A stretch of 64,000 nucleotides of DNA, from contig NC_083379.1 of NCBI RefSeq assembly GCF_031755915.1, positions 15,299,501 to 15,363,500 on the forward strand, written 5' to 3'. This DNA comes from Ziziphus jujuba (Eukaryota > Streptophyta > Magnoliopsida > Rosales > Rhamnaceae). The position numbers and the translations under genes are program-made. The notes below the pieces were generated by a model that was given only the letters and a program-made list of their open reading frames with translations, was not told the DNA's origin and ran no database searches. This document shows, one piece after another, positions 23,917 to 35,817 of the stretch (the first letter of the stretch is position 1; every line of letters starts with the position of its first letter).

Positions 23917-26163
23917 TCAGTTTATGCGATTACACTGCCTTCTCACCTCACCTTGCCTTTGAGTAAGAACGTTGGTAGAGGAAAGCTTAACAAACGCAGA
24001 AGAGAAGACATTGAAGAAGTAGTTTTGATCAGCAGCAAACCTTCTAACGATGGGCAAAGTTCGAGGATCAGTGGAAATACTGGAGTCAATCCCGAACAAG
24101 CCCTTACCCATTAAAACATTTGTATAGTACTGGTTATCAAACACAAATGGAGTTAAATCATTGGATACAAAAGTGAGATTTGTTAGAGGAACTCTTGTTG
24201 GGCATTTCAATCTCAACATTTGTTCGAACACGAAATCCATTCGATCACTGGGTTTTCTGTTATACAATCTGTTCACAATATTCACGCAGTGTCCAACACC
24301 CAATGTATGCGCACCTGCAAAAATGTTAACAAAAGAAATTAATTTTGTTCATATGCAATATGCAAATGGTGCTATTGGAAAGCTTTTTTTGTTATTATTT
24401 TATTTTTTCCAAAACAAGAAAACAAACATTTGCTTTCTTGTGTAAGAAGCATGCGATCATTACCATTTCTTCCAAAGTTAAAAGTAATGGAAGAGATGCA
24501 ATCAGTTTTTATCAACTACCTAAAATCAGACCCAATAGCAAACTCTTCAGGTTGTGCTTATATAATCAGACCTACTCTTCGGGTTAAAATTCTGTTTGAG
24601 GATGAATAAGCCTGACGAATTTCTATTGGGCTCTTTTCAGAAACCCAACATAAGCCCACCTATTTGTTTGAAATTAATGCATCTGCAAGATTCTCTCATC
24701 TATAGGAATGGCAAAATAACTCACAAAATCCGATCCCCTGGAAAATGGGGCGGTGATGGTGCACACTTTAAGAGGTGAGGCGGGCCACGGGGAGGCCGCC
24801 CTGGCCGCGTCTCTCCCGGCTGCCATCCCTACTTATCTATAAAAAATCTCTTTTGTCACTTTGCTACCATTAGGAGCAATATTATTACCTAGAATGGCAA
24901 CCGATTCCTCGAGGTTCATTCCTTTGGATGTGAAAATATGGAGAAGCTGGTCGACTGTTATTCCAGGTGAAGGAAGATTAAGATCAGCCTGTTTGGAATT
25001 AGTGGCAGTAGTGGAGTCCTTTCTTCCTAGAGGGATAGTAATGTGAGGTCCGCCCGTGAATAGCACCGACTCTTTGGCGGCTAAAGCAATGATATCTGCA
25101 CAAGAAACCTGTCCAGGACATTCCAATTCTAGGACAGATTTTATGTGACTTATCAGTTCTTGCTTTCTGATACCAAAGTTTTTCGATGAAACCAATTCGG
25201 TGTTATGGGTGGTTAAGTCATGGGAATCCAGCAGGATTGACGCATCACATCCCTGCAGTATTCATAACAAACCTGAATGTTATAGGTGTATAAAAGTCTT
25301 ATCTCATATGATAACTTTGAGCTTTTAGAAAAGTAGTACTTTAACATAAGTATTAGACAAAATTGTTAGTTGAAATGTTTTAGAAAATACATGATGCTTT
25401 AACATTGAAAATGATAGGGAGGACCACACAAATGCATGCTTAAAGGGTTAGTGACTTGATATAATATAAGATTTGACTAGCAAATAATAGCTTATAAGAT
25501 TAAAGTAATTGATAATTAATTGGTTTCCCAATTAAATTGGAATAGTCCGATTTCCAAAACTCTTGAGTCATTTTCTATAGTTGGTGTAGAATTTGCTTAT
25601 AGTGAAGCGAGTTTCTGAATAAAAGAAAAGAAAAACTGTATGCCTGGCTATAAACATACGGTGAAAAGGACAACCAGGGGTCAACATCTGAAACCATGCT
25701 AACTCACCTACGTACATTATTCAGTGAGTTAATGTGAGATTATCAGCAAATCAACTCCACATATACTTGCTTCTTCATTTATTTATTTTTTGGATAGCGG
25801 GTAGATACTGGTTTTAATGCTTATTTGCTATGCTTTCAATGATTTCAACAGTTTGGTGCCATGCAGTTACGGAACGGAACAATATTAATATACATATATA
25901 TTAGAATATAATACCTAATATATATATATAAACATTTATATTTATATATTTACCTGCACTTGGCAGTCATGGAAGAAGAGCCTGAGGAAGGCAGCTGGTG
26001 CAGAGATATCAGTCGCGAAAATGGCTATCATCTCCTTCTTCACTGTATCTTCCAACAATGGGCACGAATACTTGTAATAGTCATACCCAAGTTGGCCTCC
26101 ATGCACTCCAAATGAATTCCCCACAATCAATGCCACCACAACCATGTATAGGGAATTCCTCAT
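23917..26163 (-). CDS. Class III peroxidase (secretory plant peroxidase)
   Basis: This is a secreted haem peroxidase that oxidises phenolics with H2O2 in the cell wall or apoplast. The exons in minus order are 26163-25954 (70 codons), 25252-24889 and 24314-23917 (stop TCA complement at 23917-23919). Together they give 323 residues, the usual size. The signal peptide is residues 1 to about 23, and the mature protein starts at the typical Gln (QLGYDYY). The distal haem site is LRLFFHDC with Arg61 and His65, followed by GCDASILLD. GQVSCADIIALAA is the usual central motif. The proximal His is His194 in GAHTLGVGHC, split across the second splice site. The residue after HDC is Gln where most members have Phe. 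An in-frame ATG at 26220 would add 19 residues before the signal peptide and is unlikely. There are two introns, where the classic gene has three. Intron 2 holds a small hAT element. Confidence 0.93.
24703..24831. mobile_element. 129-bp GC-rich hAT-type miniature element in peroxidase intron 2
   Basis: The ends are TAGGAATGGCAAAA and, on the minus strand, TAGGGATGGCAGCC. The flanks are CTCATCTA (24695-24702) and CTTATCTA (24832-24839), an 8-bp TSD with one mismatch. The interior (about 24775-24822) is strongly GC-rich, unlike its surroundings. It lies 57 bp into the intron, near the 5' splice site of the minus-strand gene. Confidence 0.8.
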
Positions 26164-26203
26164 TCTCCTACTTTTTTTTTCTCTTCTTTCTGTCTCCGTT
26201 TCT

Positions 26204-26296
26204 CTTCCTCTCGCTATCAAAGACTATCTGTAAATATATGAAGTTTATTCTTCCTCTCCCTATCAATAATCTGTGAATATGTGATGTCTATTAATG
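26204..26296 (-). promoter_or_regulatory. Peroxidase promoter with a 46-bp tandem duplication
   Basis: Two near-identical segments start at 26204 and 26250 (CTTCCTCTCGCTATCAA and CTTCCTCTCCCTATCAA). On the minus strand a TATA-like CATATATTTAC lies at about 26233-26243, 70 bases upstream of the chosen start codon. A weaker version sits in the second copy. The duplication therefore repeats the core promoter region. Confidence 0.5.
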
Positions 26297-26299
26297 CAT

Positions 26300-27570
26300 T
26301 GTATCTTGTCAGAGAGATTATTGATAGTACAAGAAAAAATGCAAAAATATGCCACCATATATAACATCTGATATTTGAGTACCCAAATCCCATATGTAAT
26401 AATATTATGATATGAAATCCCATATGTAATATAATATTATGATATGAAAGTTTTATTCGTTATAATAATTTTATTTTATTTGTGTTGATAATTAAGAGAA
26501 TAAATGTGATAGCGAACTAACTAGCTTTCATCAGAAATGATGTTATAAATAATTAATGGTCCAATTAATGCATCTATGTGTCATCTAGTTATTGGTTAGC
26601 CATTCTTTTCATTCACAGTTTGCACTAAAGATTAGCACCTCCAAAGAAAAAGACAAGTCAATATTTTAAAAATGGGGGAGTACCAATAACTTTATATAAT
26701 TTACAAATCTAGAGGTGACCATGTCATTGCCGAGTTCCGACCAATCCAATTTCAACCTGCTGTCAAAATCACAAAGAAATTTAACTTTGCAACAGTGACA
26801 GTAAAATATACAAAACATGCAGCATTTACAAAATTAGTTGGTAGTTGCGATTTTCCAGCTCGTCATGAAAATTGCTGTCAGATGCATTTAATTTTTGCTG
26901 TACGCAATATCTCTTTGAAAATGGATGCATCTGCTCTGCCATTACTATGCAAAACCATGTATAAAAACAATTTCCTTTAGGTTTGTGCCGTCCAATTAAT
27001 ATTCCTTCAGCTTCTTTTATAGGCAATATCATCTTTTGGAAACTGTATTCCAACGTATAAAATGAGACATAGAACTGCTGATGGTATTAATGATTGCCAC
27101 TTATCCAACTATATTTTCAATTTTAAATCATGTTTAATTAAGGTGTCATTTATAACATATGAATGATACATGCCACATCAGCATATTTCTCGATATAATT
27201 TGGAAGATAGTTTCCGGGAGAATAAAACTCTATATACAATATTATCCCTTAAAGCTAATTTTCAAGCTAGCTATCAGCTCATGCGATGACATGCTACCTC
27301 AAACAAAGGAATTTCATATGGTTGAGAGGAAGAAATAATCATTATCTTGAAAATTTTTGCTGGTCTCCCTGTCAGATACGAAATTTCATGTGGAAAAAGA
27401 AGAACTTGAAATCCTAGAGATTATTAATTAGCCAGCTAATAATATTTCTGTTGATTAACAAGTAAGCATTCAGAGACACGAGCATGTGCCTGGATGGGGC
27501 CTAATCTGTGCCCTAAAGATCCTAAGTCAAGCTAATTTAGCAAGCGCTGCTTCCTGCCTTAATTCTTCTT
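26300..27570. other. Intergenic, between the peroxidase and a possible small gene
   Basis: A 30-bp tandem repeat (AAATCCCATATG at 26385 and 26415) is present. A 75-codon minus ORF at 26826-27053 has balanced composition but no family I recognise and no clear gene structure. The remainder is spacer. Confidence 0.4.
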
Positions 27571-27576
27571 GAATCT

Positions 27577-28585
27577 TTACAACGTCCACCTCACACGTAC
27601 CAATTCCTCAACTGCACTTGTTTCAAAACTTGGGTCCATTTTCTTGGCCTTTACTCTGCAGTAGCATTTTCTTCTTAACCTCCTCTTCTCCAATTCTTCA
27701 CTAACCTCAGATGTATCCTGCTTCACACAGTCCAAAGCGGAGTACAAAACAGAAGAGAAAAAAAATATTAAAAGGGAACAGTTACATTGTTAGCGCAAGT
27801 GGTAAGAAGAATATTGGGGGAAGCAGAGGTGTTCATTAAATACTTCTGGCTTATGGATCACATGCTTACACAAATTGAGCAGCAAAATAATCCAGCAAAC
27901 CATACCAAAAATATTGGCATAATTAATTATATGGAATGGAAAAAGTTTGCCTAGCTAAGTGTATAGAAAGAGAAGCTAGTGACTCTAGAAACTATAATTG
28001 TTCAGTCACGCAGAATAAACGGACAAGATCAGACACAAGTTGTTGAGCACAGATCAGTCACCCAGTTCCTTACATAACGCCTACAGAAACTAAGGAAAAC
28101 AGGCTAAACAAAATACGCGAAAGCTTTTGTAAGCTTACTAAAACTATAAGCATCTATCACAGCCAGAGGAGCTACTTTAAATTATATATCCTGAATACCT
28201 AATAGGATAATCTAAAACACATAAATTGTGCAAGCACTCCGTCACTGCGATTTTCTCAGGAAACTCATATGAGACATTCTGGTGGGCATTAAGACTATAA
28301 ATTGAATTATTTGGTATTCTTCTTTCCCTCACCATATTTCAAAGAGCAGAAGAAATGAATTTCTTGAATTCGTATAAAATCAAGCGCACTTAAGCTTTTT
28401 TGTTCAATAAGCATAGCTGAAATGTACACATAGATATACATTTTTCTTTTTGTTTCTTGGTATGTATAGTACAGATGTCAGATCTTTACTCAGCAACAAA
28501 AACACGGAAAGATTAGAGGTGCGAGAATAGTAATGTTGGGGAGGGAGAGAATACTTACCATGCAACCGGCTGGCCACATGCCCAT
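27577..28585 (-). CDS. Possible small two-exon gene of unknown function (55 codons)
   Basis: A start ATG on the minus strand at 28585 opens nine codons (MGMWPAGCM), followed by a strong donor GTAAGTAT. A CAG acceptor at 27718-27720 leads into exon 2 (27717-27577), which stays open for 46 codons to TAA. It contains an acidic then basic stretch (SEVSEELEKRRLRRKCYC). The two exons join in phase 0. I do not recognise the protein, and the short length and 841-bp intron make this speculative. It could instead be part of the 3' UTR of the PPR gene upstream or a non-coding transcript. A donor-like GTACGT inside exon 2 (near 27600) would allow a different structure. Confidence 0.22.
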
Positions 28586-28599
28586 CGTTATCACCAACT

Positions 28600-29684
28600 A
28601 CCTTCTGTGCCTTTTGTCAAACCCAATTCATCTCTCTATTTTCCTTTCCCTATATTTCCGTAGAAGCATAATTAAAGTTTTCAACAGCCACTAGGCAGTG
28701 AACCTAAGGACATTATCTTTCGGCTCAAGCCCTCAGACTGACGGCTCTATTAATATACAAATCCGAATACTTTCACCACCTTTTTCGGCTTTCCGCTGGA
28801 AAGTTAAACTAGCCCTTTCTATTAGAAGCAAATATTTTACCAAACAACAACAATAGTAAAACTTATTTGAAACAAGAGTAGAACAAAAGAGGTCCTCCAG
28901 CTCAAAAAACCAGAAGAGGTCCTAAACAATAGAATCTATCGAGTAAATGCAAATATTTGTGTGATGGATCATTTATACACCTTATGAGCTACTTGGTTCG
29001 TCATGAATGGTAGAGCTAAGCTTCAAATAAAATGAAGGTCCACAAAACTGGTTTACCGAATATAAACTATCAGGTTAAACCATTTGTTGAAAAGACAACA
29101 AAAGTTTGCATAAGGCATCTTCTAATGTACATCAAAGAAGCCTATAGTATCAAGAACTGCAAAATGTCTAGGCAAGAGTCTGGTGACACACTTACATTTC
29201 TAACTGACAGGATATTGGAAAGTAATAGTTCATCCAACTTCGCAAACAGCTCCGTCTTAAAATGTTTCCTGTAAATCACATGATACAAGAGTATTCATCA
29301 ACAATATTCTAATTTCAGCACAGAAACTAAACTGAAATTTAACATAAACTCTTTTCCAGACAAGCAAGATAAACATAAAAAAGACCAAACAGAAAATCTT
29401 CCCACCATTGGCCTACCTCTCTAGGAAGGGAAAATAGGGGCAATCATGATGCAGTACCAACTAAATTCATTCCATTCTTATCTGAAAGCAACTGAATCTT
29501 CCATCCTTATTCATTGTTGCATAACTGAAGTTTCTCATTCCAAGCATTAGAAAGATGCATTCCAAACACATGGAAAACGTAAAAATAGAAGTTGTTTTTT
29601 CATTGCCTTTCTAATGCAGTGTTAGAAATTTTGCTTTCCATCCAATGTAGGCCACAAAAGGGCATACCAGAGTACATCATGCAT
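28600..29684. other. Spacer and likely 3' UTR of the PPR gene
   Basis: No coding signal is recognised. The segment nearest 29684 is probably the 3' UTR of the minus-strand PPR gene. Confidence 0.4.
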
Positions 29685-31931
29685 CTATCCAGTTATAAAG
29701 TTAAGGCTCAGTTTCCTCATTTTCCCAGTTAAGGTTCTCAATGTTGATATTATATCATCAAATTGAGGATGTGAATTATGGCCTGTAAAAAATGTCGTGA
29801 TGTTCCCATGTAATTCAATAAAACTCCAGCCAGGGAGTTTTTTTAAGCCAAGAGACCTCATTTGAGTCCATGCCTCACCAACGCCATCCCACCTATTCAT
29901 TGAAGCATAGCTGTGTGCCAATTGTACATAGTTTCCTGCACCTGCAGGTTTCAACATGAGAAGATCTCTAGCAATAATGTCACCAAGTTCCTTATTACCA
30001 TTAGTCCGACAACCATCAAGAAGTATGCCTAACACATCAACTGCAGGTTCTGGAAACATCCTTTTATAGAAGTTATATGCCTCCTCTACCCTTCCAGCTC
30101 GACTAAGGAGATCCACAATGCAAGCACGATGTTCAAGGTTTGGTGCAATACCAAAATCTTCAGTCATAGATTGGAATACACTCAAGCCCTGGTCTACAAG
30201 CCCATTGTGACTACAAGCAGAGAGGACAGAAAGGAAAATGACATGATTTGGTTTCATTCCAGAGCTTAGAAACTTTGAATACATCCTCAAAGCAGTCTCC
30301 CCTTTGCCATGCCAACCATATCCAGAAATGATTGAGCCCCATGAGACCAGATCCAAATCTCGCATTTCATTAAAGCACTTTTGAGCTGTATCTATGTCGC
30401 CACATTTAGAGTACATATCAACCAGAGCTGTGCCAACCAAGATGCATGGTCTAAGACAACTTCTAATAACAAAACCGTGGATCCACTTTCCCTGATGGAG
30501 TGCTCCGGTAGAAGCGCAAGCTTGGAGCAGGGAAACAACAGTTAATGAATCTGGTCTCTGAAGTGTTGTTTTCATCTCTGAGAAGAGGGTCAGGCCCTCA
30601 TATAAATAGCCGTTTTGAGCATATCCATCAACTATAGCATTCCAAGAAACCAAATCCTTTTGGTCCATTCTTTGAAAAATGACCCGACTTTGATGCAAAT
30701 GACCGCACTTTGCATACATGGTAATAAGAGAGTTTTGGGCAGTGATATCTAGATCCATTCCTTGTCTTAGCACATAACAATGAATTGAAGTTCCCAGATC
30801 AAAAGAACCCAGTTGTGCACAAGCGGCTAGAGCACTAGCAACGGTAGCAGTAGTTGGCTTTGTTCTTGATTTTAACATCTGGTGAAAGATAAACACTGCC
30901 CTGTCTGCATAATCATTCTGCACAAGCCCTGAGATCATTGCAGTCCATAAGACTACATCCTTATTCGTGGTCTTTTCAAACATCTGAAATGCAACACTAA
31001 TACTTTTAAGCTTCAAGTACATAACAATGAGTGATGTTTCAAGATGGGCATCCAATTCAAATATTGTTCTAATAATCTGCCCATGCACCAACTTTCCCAA
31101 TTTAAGATTATTCTGTGTTGCTGTTGCAGAGACAATAGAACCAAATGTCTGTTTATCAGGCTCCAAACCTTCGACTTTCATTCTATGAAAAAGCTGGAAA
31201 GCTTCTCCAACATTCCCAGTCTGGCAATAACCAGCCATCAGAGAGTTCCATGAAACTATGTTTCTTTGATTCATAAATTCAAACAAGCACCTAGCATCCT
31301 CAATGCCTCCACACTTACCATAACCATTCAATATGGAATTCACCAAAGCATTATCAAAATCGAAACCATATGAAATAGTACAACCATGCAAACACTGCAC
31401 GTGAGCAAGCTCTGAAATTCCAGGGAGCAAGCTTAACAAGGTAACTGAACTAGGTTGAATTCCTTGATTTCGCATTTCACTTAACAATGAAGCAGAGATA
31501 TCAACATCTCCTGCACGTGAATAGCATCCGATAATGGCAGTCCAAGGGACAACGTTTCTATCAGGCATCATGTCAAATACTTTGCGGGCACTACGGATGT
31601 ACCCAAACTTAGCATAGAAATTGACCAAAGAAGACGCAATGTAAGAATCAGATGAAAACCCATTAACAATGGCGCATTGATGGAATGTGCGGCCATATGA
31701 GAACAGGTCCAGAGAGGTGCACGCTTTGAGCAAGCTAGGGAAGGTGTAAGAGTCTGGAGCGGTGTTGGTTTTGAGCATAGAGGAGTATGTGTAAAGAACT
31801 TCATGGTGAGAGCCTTGGGAGGAGAGACGGTTGATGATAGCGTTGAAAGATTTGGTGGCGGTGGTGGTCGGAGTTGAAGTCTGAGGTGGTGTTTTCAGAG
31901 CATTGAAGAAGGAAGGGTTTAGCTTGTTCAT
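29685..31931 (-). CDS. Pentatricopeptide repeat protein, PLS class with E domain (At4g04370-like)
   Basis: The single exon encodes 748 residues, typical of intronless plant PPR genes. PPR proteins bind organelle RNA base by base; PLS-E members usually take part in C-to-U RNA editing. Repeats cover about residues 25-640, with units such as VSWNSLMAGYCQTGNVGEAF, VSWNAIVDGYAQNGYLYEGL and VSWGSIISGYGWHGKGETAL. The E and E+-like end is LGLKKLPGWSFIEL, and there is no C-terminal DYW deaminase. Residue order and length match Arabidopsis At4g04370 from recall of that sequence (for example the shared stretch RSLGLKKLPGWS). The start at 31931 gives MNKLNPSFFNALKTPPQTST, a plausible organelle transit region. 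No lesions are seen. The RNA target is unknown. Confidence 0.95.
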   Translation of the reverse strand: MNKLNPSFFNALKTPPQTSTPTTTATKSFNAIINRLSSQGSHHEVLYTYSSMLKTNTAPDSYTFPSLLKACTSLDLFSYGRTFHQCAIVNGFSSDSYIASSLVNFYAKFGYIRSARKVFDMMPDRNVVPWTAIIGCYSRAGDVDISASLLSEMRNQGIQPSSVTLLSLLPGISELAHVQCLHGCTISYGFDFDNALVNSILNGYGKCGGIEDARCLFEFMNQRNIVSWNSLMAGYCQTGNVGEAFQLFHRMKVEGLEPDKQTFGSIVSATATQNNLKLGKLVHGQIIRTIFELDAHLETSLIVMYLKLKSISVAFQMFEKTTNKDVVLWTAMISGLVQNDYADRAVFIFHQMLKSRTKPTTATVASALAACAQLGSFDLGTSIHCYVLRQGMDLDITAQNSLITMYAKCGHLHQSRVIFQRMDQKDLVSWNAIVDGYAQNGYLYEGLTLFSEMKTTLQRPDSLTVVSLLQACASTGALHQGKWIHGFVIRSCLRPCILVGTALVDMYSKCGDIDTAQKCFNEMRDLDLVSWGSIISGYGWHGKGETALRMYSKFLSSGMKPNHVIFLSVLSACSHNGLVDQGLSVFQSMTEDFGIAPNLEHRACIVDLLSRAGRVEEAYNFYKRMFPEPAVDVLGILLDGCRTNGNKELGDIIARDLLMLKPAGAGNYVQLAHSYASMNRWDGVGEAWTQMRSLGLKKLPGWSFIELHGNITTFFTGHNSHPQFDDIISTLRTLTGKMRKLSLNFITG

Positions 31932-32930
31932 AACTCATGCTAGGCGGCAAAAGAACACCATATTAAACCTACTGTCGAAAGAGTTCAATTTCAACTTACA
32001 AACGATCATTCCCTCTCAGCGTCCATGAAAAAACGGCAAGTCGTTTAATGCCGACGACAACATGTGGCCCTTTGGCAGGTCCATCTTCGTATATTCCTCA
32101 ACATCAGGCGTTTGTGGTAATTAGCAAGAGGCTCATAGCAAAAATAAAAAAGAATACCCCATAGAGAGCTTTGTTGTTGCCAACATAAACATAGAGTGAG
32201 GATATATTAAAAATGGTGAATGTGGCTTCTTAATAAATAATTTAATTAAAAATCAATTCTAATTTGGCAAATGACATTTTTTAGAATTTTTTTATCCAAA
32301 ATTTTTCAACATAAAATGAAAATTAAATTCCCGACCCAAATCCACGTTATAAAATCTTATTAATTCTTTTATGAATTAATCCATATTCCATAAGTAATAT
32401 TATTCGTATCTCTGATAAGACTTTTAACGAGACGATAGCAATGCATTCACCAAAAAAAAAAAAAAATAAATAAATAAATAAAAAAAGGTAGCAATGCAAA
32501 CTTTCTAATCTTTTCTTTGCTGCCCTTTGTGACACGAGAGCATACTTTGTTCCCCAAGTCTTTAAGGACCCTGACCAATAAACATACCGAACGAGTGGTT
32601 GGATCAGAGCCTGATTTGGTCTCAGTTAAGGAGTACCAGTTCTCATTCATTTTGTTTTGGTCAAGAGTATCGGTTTTACTTCGTTTTAGCATTCTTACAG
32701 CAATATTGTGTTGGTATATGTAATTTCCAAAACCGCGCAAAATGAACAGCTTCATACCAAGTCTACAGAATTCGAAGTTTTGAACCATGCTTGTGTACAA
32801 TATTTATTAAGCTTCATCTTTTCAAGTACACAGACAACAGATCAAATGGTCATCAAATGACATATAACTTTGGTACACCTTGCCAAAAATGGGAGCACAA
32901 TAATATTACAAGAATATTGTTCAATTGGAG
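31932..32930. other. PPR promoter and 3' flank of the PLP-homeostasis gene
   Basis: This is 1 kb between two minus-strand genes. It contains an A-rich run at 32450-32480. Short ORFs on both strands (for example 32517-32723) have no recognisable domain. No defined promoter motif is seen. Confidence 0.4.
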
Positions 32931-35817
32931 CTAAGTTGATTCTTTCTTTTTATATTCCCTTGGCCCAAATATTGTAGATCCAATTCTTACGTTTGTACTG
33001 CCCATTTCAATCTGCAAGATCAAGAAGCTTGGTTAATAATAGAATACTTGACATTGCGTACAGGCACAACTTCCGCTTCATTTAATCCCTTAGTTAACTG
33101 GTTTACAAAAAGAGCTAAATTGTCTGTCTTTTACAGTGGGTTTACGGGGAAAGCTTAAGGCACTGTGAATAAGCCATGCCATAAGTCTAGTGCTTAAATT
33201 GATAGTGTTGATTATTTCATAACCCAGCACCTAGATACCCTAAATCAAAATTCCAAAACCATCTTTCGCTCAAGGGAGGAAAATATTAAAAAATAATAAT
33301 TAAAATAAAAAAAAAAATTAATCTTGACATTCGAAAATGGTAGTAAATGATAGAAAAACAATGGTCCTTACAGCTAGTTCAAAGTCTCCAGACATGCCCA
33401 TTGACAGTTCACATTGCTCTTCCGTTATTCCAAGTGCCTTGCAAACCTCACTTCTGCAGTTTGCTAATGTCTGACAAGACATCATGCTTTGACTTAAGAA
33501 AAATTTATCAACATGCAAAATGAAAAGCTTGAGAAACTAGTAAAATAGATAAAATGCAAAGTGGAAACATCACCTTGAAATTTTCAGGGGTTGATGTATA
33601 GTCCAGCATGCCAATTGTCATTAGACCACAAAACTCAAGGTTCGGACATTTCAAACTAACATGCTTTGCAAGCTCCACACACCCAGAGGGCTCAACACCA
33701 GATTTCGCTGCAAGGGTTCAAGAGTGAGATGTTGTCTAAAATACTTAATGAACAACTAAAATGTTTTGGAGCAAATGACACATCGTAGGGAATATGAAAC
33801 AATTTCATGCTTTTCACTCCAAATGTAGTGGACAACAATGGCAAAGGTTTACGTTACAAACGGATCTCTGTCCTGAAGAAAAAATATATTATGCAATTTT
33901 AAAAATTAGGTTAATCAGAAATATTTTCAAACTTGAAACATGGGAATATGTTAGAACAAATGCTACAGAAAGTTGAACCAAGAACTGTAAACATCTAGGA
34001 AATGTACACAATATGATACATACAGATGCACCACATTGCCAAACAAAGCACTAGTGCAATTGGACTATGGCTTATCTCACAAAATAGAACAACCATAAAG
34101 TCACTGAGCCTTGGTGAATTTAGCTATTAGCTTCTTGAGGGAATTCAGAGGTCATAGTACTTCAGAGCTAATGATGGGAATCAAAAATTCTTTAAAACCA
34201 TATCGTATAATGCAAAATCTACATAATAACTTTGGAGGAAATATACATAGTTCCACAAGTCCAAAATAAACACGGTATCTATTCAACTTACATGTTTCTC
34301 CACTAGTATTAACTTGGACCATGACCTTCAAGGGCTTCCTCCCTATGCTTGCAACAGCACGCTCAAGATGATTTGCAATCTGTAAAATATATCGGTCATA
34401 GTATTATGGATAAAATAACATACCAAAGCCTCAGCTCGGTATAAAGTAGAGAGTATAATATAGACCTCATTTCAATAGATAGAAAATGACCTTGCATTAC
34501 AAAAAAGAAGCAACTGGTAAGTGCAAAACATATAATGAAGCACTTTGCTTTACATGAAAACCCACAAACTGTAGGCATAAAACCATTTGTATAATACAAT
34601 TGTAATGAGATAAAAAAGCATTACCTTTTCATCATCCACAGTCTCAACCATTGCAAGGTTTGGTACACCAGCTGCATGACATAAGAATTTAGATAAGTAG
34701 CAAAAACACATTACATTCCTCGATCATGCATTTAAAGTGGGGGAAAAAAAATAAAGAAAAAGGATGCAAAGTTAAGCCTATTTTTAATCTTGCTGATATA
34801 AATAAAGCGGCAAGATAGCAATTTGGGAATGTTACAAGAATGACTAATTAGTAGAGAAAAGTGCCAATCTCTGAATCTTCAATAATTCAAATTGAAAAGG
34901 GCATATAAAAATACCAGTCACCAGGAAATGAAAGGAGCAAAAATAAAAAAGGACGAGAAAGAGACATTTCAAATGAAGAATTGCGGAGCTCATAACATTT
35001 TTAAGTCTTTAATACAGTCCCACATAAAAGTCATAATTTCCAAGTCCATATGTCGAATTCATAACTACCTCTTTAAGTCTTAACAATATCCCAATTCACT
35101 CAGAACCCAACACTATGATTTCCCAAAAGACAATACAGAAGGGAAACTTTCTTATTTTACGGATTCAATTCCTCAGCACCATCAATACCCATCCTGTGTG
35201 TGTAAAAAATATTAGCCGGACCAGCTCAGTTTTGGCTGAGATCGAACGCTTTGGCTTTCTACTCAACTTAAATTCTATAATAAAAATAAAAATTAAAAGG
35301 AATTAAATAGAGAAGGTTAAGTAATAATACTTAGAAGAGGTTTTACTTTGTTGCTCTGTAAATTCCCAATAAAGTGCCACTCGATATCCTCCGGAAGCTG
35401 CAATTTTTGGTGATTGGAAAAATTAGTTCTTTTATTTATTTATTTTTTCTTTCTCAAAATAGAAAAAAAATTATATCAATTCGCGCAGAAACAAAAATAA
35501 CAATAATAATAATAAATTAAAAAAAAAAAAAGCTCTGTCATACAGAAGCCAGACGCCAAAGATTCAACTAGTTTGATAAGAAAACAGAGAACCTGAGGAG
35601 CTTTCTCGACGATTTCTTGGACGTAATTTTCGCCGAAGCATCGATGGCCAGCATCATACACTTGGCGGAGAACAGACACAGGCTTGGTCTTGCTCACGGC
35701 CACCACTCGTACCGATTGCGCGACACGGCCGGAGCGGTCGGCGGCCTGCTGGACACGGTTGAGCACCGTTCGGAGTGCGTCGGCTGCGACGCCATCCATT
35801 GCGGCTGAGGTCGCCAT
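32931..35817 (-). CDS. Pyridoxal phosphate homeostasis protein (PLPBP/YggS/PROSC family)
   Basis: This is a small single-domain PLP-binding protein with an alanine-racemase-like TIM-barrel fold. It has no known catalytic activity; the family keeps vitamin B6 and amino-acid metabolism in balance. The minus-strand exons are 35817-35593, 35397-35331, 34671-34625, 34379-34292, 33707-33574, 33470-33372 and 33011-32931, all GT-AG and in phase, giving 246 residues. Motifs in order are VRVVAVSKTKPV (Lys48 is the PLP-binding lysine), RCFGENYVQE, WHFIGNLQSNK, VQVNTSGE, GLMTIG, ELSMGMSGDFELAI and NVRIGSTIFG. Length and motifs match Arabidopsis At4g26860 as I recall it. The start was set at MATSAAMDG; an in-frame ATG at 35898 would add 27 residues (MFCSIQNN...), so a longer form is possible. 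The start region of exon 1 is GC-rich. Confidence 0.95.

Noticed and set aside
33794..33976. Plus-strand ORF at 33794-33976
   Set aside because: It is within an intron of the minus-strand PLP-homeostasis gene and has no similarity to known proteins.
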